This document shows, one piece after another, positions 23,870 through 31,839 of a stretch of DNA of 33,762 nt. The DNA lies in contig NZ_JACOPP010000026.1 of assembly GCF_014287895.1 (NCBI RefSeq), positions 1 through 33,762 of the forward strand, written 5' to 3'. The stretch comes from Lawsonibacter hominis. GTDB lineage: Bacteria > Bacillota > Clostridia > Oscillospirales > Oscillospiraceae. Position 1 is the stretch's first letter. Every line of letters begins with the position of its first letter. The notes under the pieces are model-generated. The model saw only the letters and a program-made list of their open reading frames with translations, ran no database searches and had not been told where the DNA came from. Made by a program: the position numbers and the translations under genes.

Positions 23870-24656
23870 GGTGCGTGAGATCTACAAGACCTTCAACGCC
23901 GGGACCGTCAACGAGAAGCGGGCCATCAACGGCGTATCCCTCACCCTGGCCGACGGGGACTTCGTTACGGTCATCGGCGGCAACGGCGCGGGCAAATCCA
24001 CCCTGCTCAATTTGGTGGCGGGGGTGTACGGCGTAGACGGCGGCTCCATCCTCATCGATGGCAACGACGTGACACGGCTGCCCGAGTATCGGCGGGCCCA
24101 ATATATCGGCCGGGTGTTCCAGGATCCCATGATGGGTACGGCCGCCTCCATGCAGATCGAAGAAAACCTGGCGCTGGCCGCCCGTCGGGGACAGACCCGG
24201 ACGCTCCGCGCGGGGATTACCAAGGCGGAGCGGGAGCAGTACAGGGAGCTGCTGAAGATCTTGGATCTCGGCCTGGAGGACCGGCTGACCAGCAAGGTAG
24301 GGCTCCTGTCCGGCGGTCAGCGCCAGGCGCTCACATTGCTGATGGCCACCCTGAAAAAGCCCAGGCTGCTGCTGCTGGACGAGCACACTGCCGCGCTGGA
24401 CCCCAAAACGGCGGCAAAGGTGCTGGACACCACCGAGAAGATCGTCCAGCGGGATCAGCTGACCACGCTGATGATCACGCACAACATGCGGGACGCGATT
24501 GCCCATGGGAACCGGCTCGTTATGATGTACGACGGCAGAATTGTCATCGATATCTCCGGCGAGGAGAAGAAGAAGCTGACCGTGGAGCAGCTGCTGGCGA
24601 AATTTGGTCAGGCCTCCGGCAGCGACGAGGCCGACGATAAGCTGCTCCTGTCTTAA
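23862..24656 (+). CDS. ABC transporter ATP-binding protein, TrpZ-like
   Basis: A 264-residue ATPase that powers the preceding permease. Walker A GNGAGKST lies at 40-47, the Q-loop in RVFQDPM (84-90), the signature LSGGQRQ at 149-155, Walker B LLLLDEH about 169-175 with the catalytic Glu followed by His (DEHTAALDP) rather than the usual Pro, as is common in this subgroup, and the H-loop His in LMITHNMRD. The ATG at 23862 overlaps the permease stop and has AGGAGGG upstream. The C-terminal tail about 240-264 is acidic. The stop codon is within the hairpin at 24641-24668. Confidence 0.93.
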   Translation: MLEVREIYKTFNAGTVNEKRAINGVSLTLADGDFVTVIGGNGAGKSTLLNLVAGVYGVDGGSILIDGNDVTRLPEYRRAQYIGRVFQDPMMGTAASMQIEENLALAARRGQTRTLRAGITKAEREQYRELLKILDLGLEDRLTSKVGLLSGGQRQALTLLMATLKKPRLLLLDEHTAALDPKTAAKVLDTTEKIVQRDQLTTLMITHNMRDAIAHGNRLVMMYDGRIVIDISGEEKKKLTVEQLLAKFGQASGSDEADDKLLLS

Positions 24657-24668
24657 GACAGGAGCAGC
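24641..24668 (+). terminator. Hairpin across the ATPase stop codon
   Basis: A perfect 12-bp stem (24641-24652 with 24657-24668) with loop TTAA that contains the TAA stop. Only TCTTTG follows, so termination is likely inefficient; it may instead protect the transcript end. Confidence 0.5.
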
Positions 24669-24723
24669 TCTTTGCAGCAGCGCTCAGCGCGGAGATGGTG
24701 CAAGCGCCTCGTTTTTTGATAAA

Positions 24724-24770
24724 CTGAGCCCCTCCGGCGCGGGCCATTGGCCCGCGCCGGAGGGGCTCAG
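24724..24770. terminator. 22-bp perfect inverted repeat between the transporter and mod genes
   Basis: Stem 24724-24745 with 24749-24770, three-base loop. On the minus strand it is followed by TTTATCAAAAAA. It lies between two convergent operons, about 70 bases after the ATPase stop and 155 bases after the modC stop, and looks like a shared transcription barrier. The remaining 24771-24924 holds no gene I can support. Confidence 0.6.
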
Positions 24771-24924
24771 TCGGTCAAAAGGGCTAACGATCATGCAGGA
24801 AGGCAAACTGTTCTTGAGTAAGAGGAAGCCCACGGCAGCGTTTCGCCGCTCACAGGCGGTGAAAGAAAGACAAATCTGCAGGTGTCTTGGGAGTTTGACT
24901 GCCCGGCCCGCGCACGGGGTCGTT

Positions 24925-25977
24925 TCAATGTTCGCTTAGGGGCAGCAGGGCTTCCGGGGGCAGCTCCAGCCAGAGCTGCTCCGGCTGCTCCAGAGCCGCC
25001 CATTCCGCCTTGGGCCATTCGACCCGGAGCTGGGAGAAGCCCTGGCGGCCGCCGGGGGTGGAGAGCATGACCACCGTGGAGAAGACCTCCTCCACCACCC
25101 GCTCCACGCGGCATAGAAGGCGGTTTTCACCAGGCCCTTCCGCCGGGCGGAGAGAGTGCGCCCGCACGCCCACGTGGCTCAGCTCCCGGGGCAGGGGCGC
25201 GGCGTAGCGCAGCACGGCGCCCCAGTCCAGGGCCTCCAGCCGGCCATCCCCCAGGGAACGGGCCCGGGAAATGTTCTTGCACCCCGACAAAAGACAGGCC
25301 GAGAGTGTCGCGGGCGACTGAAACAGCTGGTGCACCGATTGCAGCGGCTGAGACTTGCCGTGATCCAGCACACAGACGTTTTTGCAGTTGCGGTGGACTT
25401 CGTCCCGATCATGGGTAACGAAGAGCACCGGTCCCGGGAACCGGGCGAGCAGGTCGGACAGCTCCAGCTCCACCTGCCATTTCAGGTAGCTGTCCAGAGC
25501 GGAAAAGGGCTCGTCCAGCAGCAGGACCTCCGGGCGGCTGGCCAGGATGCGGGCCAGGGCCGTGCGCTGCTGCTGCCCGCCGGAGAGCTGACGGGGATAT
25601 TTGTGTTCGGTGCCCTCCAGGTGGAAGGAGCGCACCAGTCCTGCCACCGTCTCATCACGGCCCCGCCGCTCCCGCACCCCGGCGGCGATGTTCTGCTGCA
25701 CCGTCATGTTGGGGAACAGCGCATAGTTTTGGAACAGGTAGCCGACCCGGCGCTTTTGCGGGGGCAGGTCGATGTGCCGCTGCGAGTCGAAGAGGGGGCG
25801 TCCGTCCAGAAGGATCGTTCCGGCATCCGGACGCTGTATGCCGGCGATGCACTTGAGGGTGACGCTTTTGCCGCAGCCGGAGGCCCCCAACAGGCCGGTA
25901 ATGCCGTTTTGGGCCTCGAAAGCGGCTCTGAGCCGAAATTTCCCAAAATCCTTTCGGATATCAACGATCAGAGACAT
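24925..25977 (-). CDS. modC: Molybdate ABC transporter ATP-binding protein
   Basis: A 350-residue ATPase with Walker A GASGCGKS (31-38), FQNYALFPNMTVQQNIAAGV, signature LSGGQQQR (131-138), Walker B LLLDEP (152-157) and H-loop VTHDRDEV, followed by a C-terminal TOBE-like region about 230-350 including GVRAHSLRP. The FGKFRLRAAFEAQNGITGLLGASG opening is the ModC style. It should energise ModB for molybdate uptake. The ATG at 25977 follows the modB stop by one base, with GGGAGG upstream. It is the last gene of the mod set. The D-loop SALDSYLKWQVE also fits ModC. Confidence 0.95.
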   Translation of the reverse strand: MSLIVDIRKDFGKFRLRAAFEAQNGITGLLGASGCGKSVTLKCIAGIQRPDAGTILLDGRPLFDSQRHIDLPPQKRRVGYLFQNYALFPNMTVQQNIAAGVRERRGRDETVAGLVRSFHLEGTEHKYPRQLSGGQQQRTALARILASRPEVLLLDEPFSALDSYLKWQVELELSDLLARFPGPVLFVTHDRDEVHRNCKNVCVLDHGKSQPLQSVHQLFQSPATLSACLLSGCKNISRARSLGDGRLEALDWGAVLRYAAPLPRELSHVGVRAHSLRPAEGPGENRLLCRVERVVEEVFSTVVMLSTPGGRQGFSQLRVEWPKAEWAALEQPEQLWLELPPEALLPLSEH

Positions 25978-25978
25978 C

Positions 25979-26668
25979 TCACACCTCCCTGGAGCCGACG
26001 CTCCAGCGCCCGTCCCGCTCCCGCCGCTCCAGCAGATTGATGCACAGCAGTACGGCGAAGGAGATCGCCAGATTCACGAAGACCCAGCGGTAGGCCAGCG
26101 CGTCGTTGCCTTCCCGCCAGAGCTGATAGACGGTGGTGGAGATGGTGGCGGTGCGTCCGGGCGTATATCCGGAGACCATGGAAGTGGCGCCGTATTCCCC
26201 CAGCCCCCGGGCAAAAGCCAGTACCGTGCCCGCCGTCAGCCCCTGCTTGCAGCCGGGCATCAACACCCGCCAGAAGACCCAGGCGTTGGAGCGTCCCAAG
26301 GTCTTGCCCGCATAGAGCAGGCTGCGGTCAAATGCCTCAAAGGCGCCGCGTACCGTGCGGTACATCAGCGGAAAGGTGACGATGATCACCGCGAAAATGG
26401 AGGCGTACCAGGTCATCACCAGCTTCCGGCCCCAGGCCTCCAGGATCACCCCGCCCACAGGGCCGTTGGGGCCCAGCAGCTTCAGCAGGAAGAAGCCGAC
26501 CACCGTGGGAGGCAGTACCAGTGGCAGGGTGAGGACACAGTCCAGCAGCCCCTTGAGCGCTCTGGGCAGTTTGTGGACATACCAGGCGGCGAAGATGCCC
26601 AGAAAAAAGGTGAAGAAGGTGGAGATCAGGGCGATGCGCAGGGAGTTGAAGAGGGGATACCAGTCCAT
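25979..26668 (-). CDS. modB: Molybdate ABC transporter permease
   Basis: A 229-residue permease with five to six membrane helices. It starts DWYPLFNSLRIALISTFFTFFLGI, has LTLPLVLPPTVVGFFLL and the EAA-loop region AGKTLGRSNAWVFWRVLMPGCKQGLTAGTVLAFARGLGEYGAT, which is characteristic of ModB. It forms the channel for molybdate with ModC. Upstream ribosome-binding sequence is weak (GGTGACC). It lies 45 bases after modA, with modC starting one base beyond its stop. Length matches the family. Confidence 0.95.
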   Translation of the reverse strand: MDWYPLFNSLRIALISTFFTFFLGIFAAWYVHKLPRALKGLLDCVLTLPLVLPPTVVGFFLLKLLGPNGPVGGVILEAWGRKLVMTWYASIFAVIIVTFPLMYRTVRGAFEAFDRSLLYAGKTLGRSNAWVFWRVLMPGCKQGLTAGTVLAFARGLGEYGATSMVSGYTPGRTATISTTVYQLWREGNDALAYRWVFVNLAISFAVLLCINLLERRERDGRWSVGSREV

Positions 26669-26713
26669 AGGTCACCAGCTTTCGTGCAGACATAACCGCG
26701 CCCCGCCGAGGAT

Positions 26714-27568
26714 TCAGCCGGGGATGGAGAAGCCGACGGATTCGAACACGGAGGAGCAGGCGTCGGTCTGGAGGTAATCCAGGAAGGCGCGGGCCTCATC
26801 CTCGTGCTTGGTACGGTTGAGCACGGCGGCGGGATAGACCACGGGCTTGTGACTGTCCGCGGGGGCCTCGGCCACCACCTCCAGCCCGGCGGAATAGGCG
26901 TCGGTGCCGTATACCACGCCGCAGTCCACGGCGCCCTCCGCTACCTGAGAGGTGACCTCCTTTACGTTGGTACCGAAGGTGATCTTCTGTTCGCGGTTGA
27001 GCTGCTCCCAAACGCCCAGATAGGTGAAGATCTCTTCGGAGTACTGGCCCACCGGCACGTCGGAGTTGCCCAGAGCGATCAGGCTGACCTTGTCGGCCGC
27101 CACGTCGTCAAAGGAGGAGACGCCGGCCGGGTTGCCCTCAGGCACCACCAGGGTGACCTTGTTCTCCACCAGATTGATGCGGGTACCTTGGAGCACGAAG
27201 TCCAGCGCGTCGGTATTGCCGCCGTCGGCATCCCTGGAGGCGTCGATCTGATTCATCTGCTTCTGGGCGGCGGAAATGAACACGTCACAATCGGCTCCCT
27301 CCTCGATCTGAGTCTTCAGCGTGCCGGAGGAATCGAAGTTGAAGGTCAACGTCACGTTGGGGGCCGCGTCCTTGTACTGTTCGGCGATCTGATTGAGGGT
27401 CTCGGTCATGGAGGCGGCGGCGAAGACGATGAGCTCCACGGCTTCGGCATCGGGCGTTTCAGGGGCTTGGGTCTCCGGAGCGGGAGAGGCGGCGGTTCCG
27501 CCGCCGCCGCAGGCGGCCAGGGACAGGGAGAGGATCAGTGCAAGGGACAGGGATACGAGCTTTTTCAT
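26714..27568 (-). CDS. modA: Molybdate-binding lipoprotein
   Basis: A 284-residue lipoprotein: signal peptide, lipobox LAAC with lipid-bearing Cys 20, a Gly/Ala/Pro/Glu linker, then the ModA fold with LIVFAAASMTETLNQIAEQY, FDSSGTLKTQIEEGADCDVFISA (the oxyanion-binding Ser residues) and VVYGTDAYSAG. It captures molybdate or tungstate outside the membrane for ModBC; which metal is preferred cannot be told. The ATG at 27568 has AAGGAG at eight bases. About 120 bases separate it from mogA upstream, with no promoter I could identify. Confidence 0.96.
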   Translation of the reverse strand: MKKLVSLSLALILSLSLAACGGGGTAASPAPETQAPETPDAEAVELIVFAAASMTETLNQIAEQYKDAAPNVTLTFNFDSSGTLKTQIEEGADCDVFISAAQKQMNQIDASRDADGGNTDALDFVLQGTRINLVENKVTLVVPEGNPAGVSSFDDVAADKVSLIALGNSDVPVGQYSEEIFTYLGVWEQLNREQKITFGTNVKEVTSQVAEGAVDCGVVYGTDAYSAGLEVVAEAPADSHKPVVYPAAVLNRTKHEDEARAFLDYLQTDACSSVFESVGFSIPG

Positions 27569-27687
27569 GTTGCATTCTCCTTTACAAAACGGGTAGGCAC
27601 GCCTGTTTCCGGGCGCACCCCGGCCCGCCGCCGTGACAGTACGGCTGTTTTAGGCGGACAGGCTCGAAGAATCGGGACGGATCTATT

Positions 27688-28173
27688 TCATCGGGCGCAT
27701 TCGCCCGTTGTCCCCTTTAAGATCTGAAGAGCGTGCTCCAGACTGGGGAGAATGTATTCCAGACATTCCCGCACGGCCTTGGGGCTGCCGGGGAGGTTGA
27801 CGATGAGGGTCCGGTTCCGGATACCCGCCGCGGCACGGGAGAGCATGGCGCGGGGGGTGATGGAAAGGGAGTGATAGCGCATGGCTTCCGCAATGCCGGG
27901 GGCGGTGCGCTCCACTACGGACAGCGTAGCCTCCGGCGTATGGTCGGTGGGGGAAAAACCGGTGCCGCCGGTGGTGAGGATCAGATCGGCCAGCTCCCCG
28001 TCGCACAGGCGGCGCAGTTCGGCGGCCAGAGGCTCCACTCCGTCCGGCAGCAGGGCCGTGTGGACGATTTCATATCCCGCCGCCTCGGCCAGCGCCCGGA
28101 TGACCGGGCCGCTTTTGTCCTCCCGCCGGCCGGCGTAGCCGGAGTCGCTGAGGGTGATGACGGCAGCTCTCAT
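27688..28173 (-). CDS. MogA/MoaB family molybdopterin adenylyltransferase
   Basis: A 161-residue protein that activates molybdopterin by adenylation before metal insertion by MoeA. Motifs: AAVITLSDSGYAGRREDKSGP, LILTTGGTGFSPTDHTPEAT (the MPT-binding loop) and LIVNLPGSPKAVRE. It is the size of MogA/MoaB proteins; the two groups are hard to separate by eye. The ATG at 28173 overlaps the MOSC gene stop by four bases (ATGA) and has GAGGAGG upstream. Its place between MOSC and modA supports the Moco role. Confidence 0.93.
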   Translation of the reverse strand: MRAAVITLSDSGYAGRREDKSGPVIRALAEAAGYEIVHTALLPDGVEPLAAELRRLCDGELADLILTTGGTGFSPTDHTPEATLSVVERTAPGIAEAMRYHSLSITPRAMLSRAAAGIRNRTLIVNLPGSPKAVRECLEYILPSLEHALQILKGTTGECAR

Positions 28174-28613
28174 AACGGCGCCTCCTCCAGAATGGTCAGC
28201 TCATCCCCGACGGAAATGACGCCGCCGTGGAGCACCCGGGTGAACACGCCCTCCCGCGGCATGATGCAGTCGCCCATGACCTTGTAGATCTCACAGTGTG
28301 CGTGGCACTGTTTGCCGATCTGAGTCAGCTCCAGCACCACGTCGTTGCACTGGAATCTGGTGCCTACCGGCAGAGATTTGAAATCGTAGCCCGCCACCAC
28401 CAGATTTTCTCCAAAGGCTCCGTCGTCCACAACAGCGCCCCGGGCGCGGAACTCCTCCACCCGTTCGTGGGAGAGCAGGGAGACCTGCCGGTGCCAGGCG
28501 CCGGCGTGCGCGTCGTTTTCAATGCCCCAGTCCGCCCGGAAGCGGGCGCTGCCCACGTTCCGTTTCTGGGTTCCCTTCTGCCGGCTGGTACAAACAGCAA
28601 TGACTTTGCCCAT
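28170..28613 (-). CDS. MOSC domain protein
   Basis: A 147-residue single-domain MOSC protein. It opens GKVIAVCTSRQKGTQKR, has ENDAHAGAWHRQVSLLSHERVEEF, GAFGENLVVAGYD and ends with a Cys-rich part GKQCHAHCEIYKVMGDCIMPREGVF. MOSC domains bind sulfur-carrying molybdopterin in cofactor sulfuration or transfer; small ones like this sit in Moco operons next to MogA in Clostridia and are of unclear exact role. The ATG at 28613 has GGAGGG seven bases upstream; an in-frame TTG five codons earlier overlaps that site. It lies four bases after the moaA stop. Confidence 0.92.
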   Translation of the reverse strand: MGKVIAVCTSRQKGTQKRNVGSARFRADWGIENDAHAGAWHRQVSLLSHERVEEFRARGAVVDDGAFGENLVVAGYDFKSLPVGTRFQCNDVVLELTQIGKQCHAHCEIYKVMGDCIMPREGVFTRVLHGGVISVGDELTILEEAPL

Positions 28614-28617
28614 CGGT

Positions 28618-29592
28618 TTACCCTCCAATCTGATTCATCGTCTTACCCTCGTCCCCGAGGCTGCGTCCCTCGGAAAAATGGTGGCAGGCGGGCTTTTCCA
28701 GAATGGCCCGCTCCATCGCCGCCAGCAGCGTCCGGTCGTCCGCCCCCGCCTCCATCAGGGCCTTCAGGTCCGCCCCCTGTTCGTACTGAAGGCAGGTTTT
28801 CAAAAACCCCGTGGCGGTGAGACGGACCCGGTTGCAGTCGCCGCAGAACTGATGCGTCATCGCGCTGATGAAACCCACGCGGCCGGCAAAGCCCGCAAAG
28901 GTCACATACCGGCCCGGTCCGGCCCCGTCTCCGCGCCCGGCCGGGGCGGCGGGCCCATACGCGGCCTCCAGGCGCTGCAGCACCTCCGCCTCGCTTCTGC
29001 GGGAGAGCGTGCTCCCCAGGCCGATGGGCATCAGCTCAATGAAGCGTACGGCCAGATCCCGATCTCTTGCCAGCGCGGCCAGGGGGACCAGCTGAGCGTC
29101 GTTCTCCCCCATGGGCACGCAGTTGAGCTTGACGGAGAGTCCCGGCGCGGCCAGGGCGGCTTCCAGCCCCTGCAGGGCGTCGTCCAGCGCGTCCCGCCGG
29201 GTAATGGCGGCGTACTGCGCCCGGTCCAGGGTGTCCAGGCTGAGATTCACACCGGAGAGCCCCGCCTCCATCAGGCCGGGCAGCTGCTGCTTCAGCAGCA
29301 CGCCGTTGGTGGTCAGGCTCACGCTTTGAATGCCCTCCACGCTCCGGATCCCCCGCACCAGCTGTGCCAGGTCCCGGCGGACCAGCGGCTCCCCGCCGGT
29401 GAGGCGCACCTTGTCTACCCCCAGCCGGGCGAGCAGGCCGACCAGACGCAGCAGCTGCTCATAAGAGAGCACCGCGCTGTGCGCCACCCACTCCACGCCC
29501 TGCTGCGGCATGCAGTACACACAGCGCAGGTTGCACCGGTCGGTGACGGAGACGCGCAGGTAATGGATGCGCCGCCCATAGCGGTCAAGCAC
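28618..29592 (-). CDS. moaA: GTP 3',8-cyclase, radical SAM
   Basis: A 324-residue radical SAM enzyme that converts GTP to 3',8-cyclo-dihydro-GTP, the first step of Moco synthesis. The N-terminal iron-sulfur site is CNLRCVYC (C20, C24, C27), followed by VRLTGGEPL. The C-terminal cluster is C250, C253 and C267 (CGDCNRVRLTATGF then LKTC), and the protein ends in Gly-Gly, the dipeptide required for activity in MoaA. The start is GTG at 29592, eight bases after GAGGAGG, giving LDRYGRRIHYLRVSVTDRC, the normal opening; further upstream codons are open but would overlap mobB more. It overlaps mobB by eight bases. Confidence 0.97.
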   Translation of the reverse strand: MLDRYGRRIHYLRVSVTDRCNLRCVYCMPQQGVEWVAHSAVLSYEQLLRLVGLLARLGVDKVRLTGGEPLVRRDLAQLVRGIRSVEGIQSVSLTTNGVLLKQQLPGLMEAGLSGVNLSLDTLDRAQYAAITRRDALDDALQGLEAALAAPGLSVKLNCVPMGENDAQLVPLAALARDRDLAVRFIELMPIGLGSTLSRRSEAEVLQRLEAAYGPAAPAGRGDGAGPGRYVTFAGFAGRVGFISAMTHQFCGDCNRVRLTATGFLKTCLQYEQGADLKALMEAGADDRTLLAAMERAILEKPACHHFSEGRSLGDEGKTMNQIGG

Positions 29593-30097
29593 GGCACTCG
29601 CCTCCTCGGTTGACATAATCCAAGATGACCTGCGCAGCCGCGGCCGCGTCTCCAAAGGGGATGCGCCGCACTCCGGGCAGCTCCAGCGGCAGGTCGGTGA
29701 CCAGGGCCAGCAGGGTGGAGGCGTCGCACACGCTCCGTTCGGAGTTGCCCGGACGCACCAGCTCCAGCTTGGGCCACGCCGTATGCTTGAAGCCCTCCAG
29801 CAAAATCAGGTCAGCCTCAGGAAATTGGGCGATCAGGGCGTTCTCGTCGGCGGTCTCCCGCTTGACGATTTTGTACTTCTCCCCGTCGAAAATCGAGGTG
29901 CCCCAGGCTCCGGCGGCCATAAAGCGTCCGGTGTCTGTGCCGGGCGGATCGGGAAGGAAGCAGTGGCCGTCGTGCTTGATCACCGCCACCTGCAGGCCGG
30001 CGGCGGTGAGGTGGGGGAGCATTTCCACGATCAGGGTGGTCTTGCCCGAATTTTTTACCCCGGATACCGCAACCACGGCAGGCCTATCCACGGTCAT
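29585..30097 (-). CDS. mobB: MobB, molybdopterin-guanine dinucleotide GTPase partner
   Basis: A 170-residue P-loop GTPase with Walker A GVKNSGKT (13-20), KHDGHCFLPDPPGTDTGRF (the MobB central motif) and LILLEGFKHTAWPKLELV. MobB assists attachment of GMP to Mo-MPT to form MGD. mobA is not in this window, so the partner may be encoded elsewhere. The ATG at 30097 overlaps the moaC end by 14 bases, with GGGGGTG upstream. The gene is in line with moaC and moaA, implying one transcript. Confidence 0.93.
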   Translation of the reverse strand: MTVDRPAVVAVSGVKNSGKTTLIVEMLPHLTAAGLQVAVIKHDGHCFLPDPPGTDTGRFMAAGAWGTSIFDGEKYKIVKRETADENALIAQFPEADLILLEGFKHTAWPKLELVRPGNSERSVCDASTLLALVTDLPLELPGVRRIPFGDAAAAAQVILDYVNRGGECRA

Positions 30098-30563
30098 ACA
30101 CCCCCGATTTGCCGCCTTCTTTATGGACCAGGTGGATGTCGGAGAGCTCCATGGACCGGTCCACAGCCTTGCACATATCGTAAATGGTCAGCAGAGCCAC
30201 CGTGACCCCGGTCAGCGCCTCCATCTCCACCCCGGTCTTGCCGGAGAGCTTCACCGTGCACTCGGCCTGGATGGCGCCCTCCTCCTCCAGAACGGTGAAA
30301 TCCACCGAGGCATGGGAGAGCATCAGCGGATGACAGAGCGGGATCAGGTCGGAGGTGCGCTTGGTGGCCATGATGCCGGCCACCCGCGCCACGCCCAGCA
30401 CGTCCCCCTTGGCGGCGGTGTGCCCCAGGATGGCATCCAGCACCGGGCGGGAGACCCGGATTTTTCCGCGGGCGGACGCCGCGCGCAGCGTGGGCTGCTT
30501 GGGGGAAACATCCACCATAATGGCGTTGCCCGCCCCGTCGAAGTGATTGAAGTTCGCGTCCAT
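30084..30563 (-). CDS. moaC: Cyclic pyranopterin monophosphate synthase
   Basis: A 159-residue enzyme that turns the MoaA product into cyclic pyranopterin monophosphate (precursor Z). Conserved pieces are FDGAGNAIMVDVSPKQPTLRAA, GIMATKRTSDLIPLCHPL, KTGVEMEALTGVTVALLTIYDMCKA and the C-terminal GGKSG. All parts of the active site seen in MoaC are present and length is normal. The ATG at 30563 lacks a close strong ribosome-binding site (GGAGG at about ten bases). A 67-base gap separates it from moeA upstream. Confidence 0.96.
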   Translation of the reverse strand: MDANFNHFDGAGNAIMVDVSPKQPTLRAASARGKIRVSRPVLDAILGHTAAKGDVLGVARVAGIMATKRTSDLIPLCHPLMLSHASVDFTVLEEEGAIQAECTVKLSGKTGVEMEALTGVTVALLTIYDMCKAVDRSMELSDIHLVHKEGGKSGVYDRG

Positions 30564-30630
30564 CGTATGATAGGCCTCCGTATCGGTAGATTCCGTATTT
30601 CAGGGCGCGGCGGTTTCTGCGCCGGCGCCG

Positions 30631-31836
30631 CTACAGCAGCAGTACCTCCACCAGCCGCCCCGGCTCCAGCGGCCCGGTCCCGGCCGGAAGGTCCACCAGG
30701 CAATTGCAGCCTACCAGAGAGGCCAGCTGTCCGGAGGAGTGCCCCTCCGGCAGGCTGACCCGGCCGTCCTGCCAGCGTCCGCGGAGAAAACGGCGGCAGG
30801 GACTTGCCTTGGAGAACGCAGTGTCCAGCCGGGCGCTCCTCCGCTGGGGCAGCAGGCGCTCCTCCCCGGACAGGGCGCACAGCATCGGCCGGGCCAGCAG
30901 CTCGAACGTGGCGGCGGCGGCAAAGGGGTTGCCGGAGAGGGAGAGAATGGGCTTGCCGCGACGGGTGGAGTAGAGGGCCGGGGTGCCGGGCTTGACGTTC
31001 AGGCGCCAGAATACCGTCTCCGCGCCCAGCAGGGGGAGGGCCTGGTGGAAGATATCCTTGTCGCCCACCGAAACGCCGCCGGTGGTGATCAGCGCGTCGC
31101 AGCAGCCCAACAGCCGCTCCATGGCTTCGGCCACAGCCTGTGGGTCGTCCCCCGCGTGCTCGCCGCCGGTCTCCGGAATGCCCAGTTCGCTCAGACGTGC
31201 GAGCAGCAGATTCAGATTGGACCCGTAGATCTTTCCGGGGGGGAGAGGGTGCACGTGGGGGTAGACCACCTCGTCTCCGGTGGAGAGCACGAATACCCGG
31301 GGCCTGCGCCGGACGGGCACCTGGCACACGCCCGCGCTGGAGAGAAGGCCCACGGCCGCCGCGTCCAGGCGGGTTCCGGCGGGGAGCAGCACGGTCCCGG
31401 AGCGATAGTCCTCTCCCAGGTTAACATAATTTTCGTAGGGCCGCAGCGGCTTGTAAATGGAGACCACCGGATCGCCCTGGTCGGTATCCTCCTGCCGCAG
31501 CACGCAGTCGCATCCGGCGGGCAGCATGGCTCCGGTCATGATGCGCGCGGCGGCGCCGGCGGTCAGGGGGAGGAGGGGCACGCCTCCGGCGTATACCGTC
31601 TCCACAACGCGCAGGCGGACGGGCCGCTCCCGGGAGGCGGAGGCGATGTCTGCCGCGCGCAGTGCGTACCCGTCCAGCGGGGAGCGGTCAAACGGGGGCT
31701 GGTCCAATGGGGCGGTCACGTCGGCGTCCAGCGTGTAGCCCAGGGCGTCGGGAACCGGCAGCGTCTGGGTCCCCAGGGGAGCCAAAGCGCCGGTGATCAG
31801 GGCCGCGGCTTGTTCCAATTCGATGCCGGTCACCAT
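30631..31836 (-). CDS. moeA: Molybdopterin molybdenumtransferase
   Basis: A 401-residue protein that inserts molybdate (or tungstate) into adenylated molybdopterin. It shows the four-domain MoeA plan: FDRSPLDGYALRAADI in domain III/I, GAAARIMTGAMLPAGCDCVLRQED, VFVLSTGDEVV, the MPT-binding LITTGGVSVGDKDIF, and PILSLSGNPFAAAATFELLARP, plus a beta C-terminal domain. The ATG at 31836 has AAGGGG upstream and lies three bases after the preceding stop, so it is co-transcribed with the MPT-binding protein. Neither domain looks broken. Confidence 0.95.
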   Translation of the reverse strand: MVTGIELEQAAALITGALAPLGTQTLPVPDALGYTLDADVTAPLDQPPFDRSPLDGYALRAADIASASRERPVRLRVVETVYAGGVPLLPLTAGAAARIMTGAMLPAGCDCVLRQEDTDQGDPVVSIYKPLRPYENYVNLGEDYRSGTVLLPAGTRLDAAAVGLLSSAGVCQVPVRRRPRVFVLSTGDEVVYPHVHPLPPGKIYGSNLNLLLARLSELGIPETGGEHAGDDPQAVAEAMERLLGCCDALITTGGVSVGDKDIFHQALPLLGAETVFWRLNVKPGTPALYSTRRGKPILSLSGNPFAAAATFELLARPMLCALSGEERLLPQRRSARLDTAFSKASPCRRFLRGRWQDGRVSLPEGHSSGQLASLVGCNCLVDLPAGTGPLEPGRLVEVLLL

Positions 31837-31839
31837 CCG

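Noticed and set aside
27569..27687. Second riboswitch ahead of modA
   Set aside because: Only about 120 bases, with no terminator and no motif that I could match to known aptamers.
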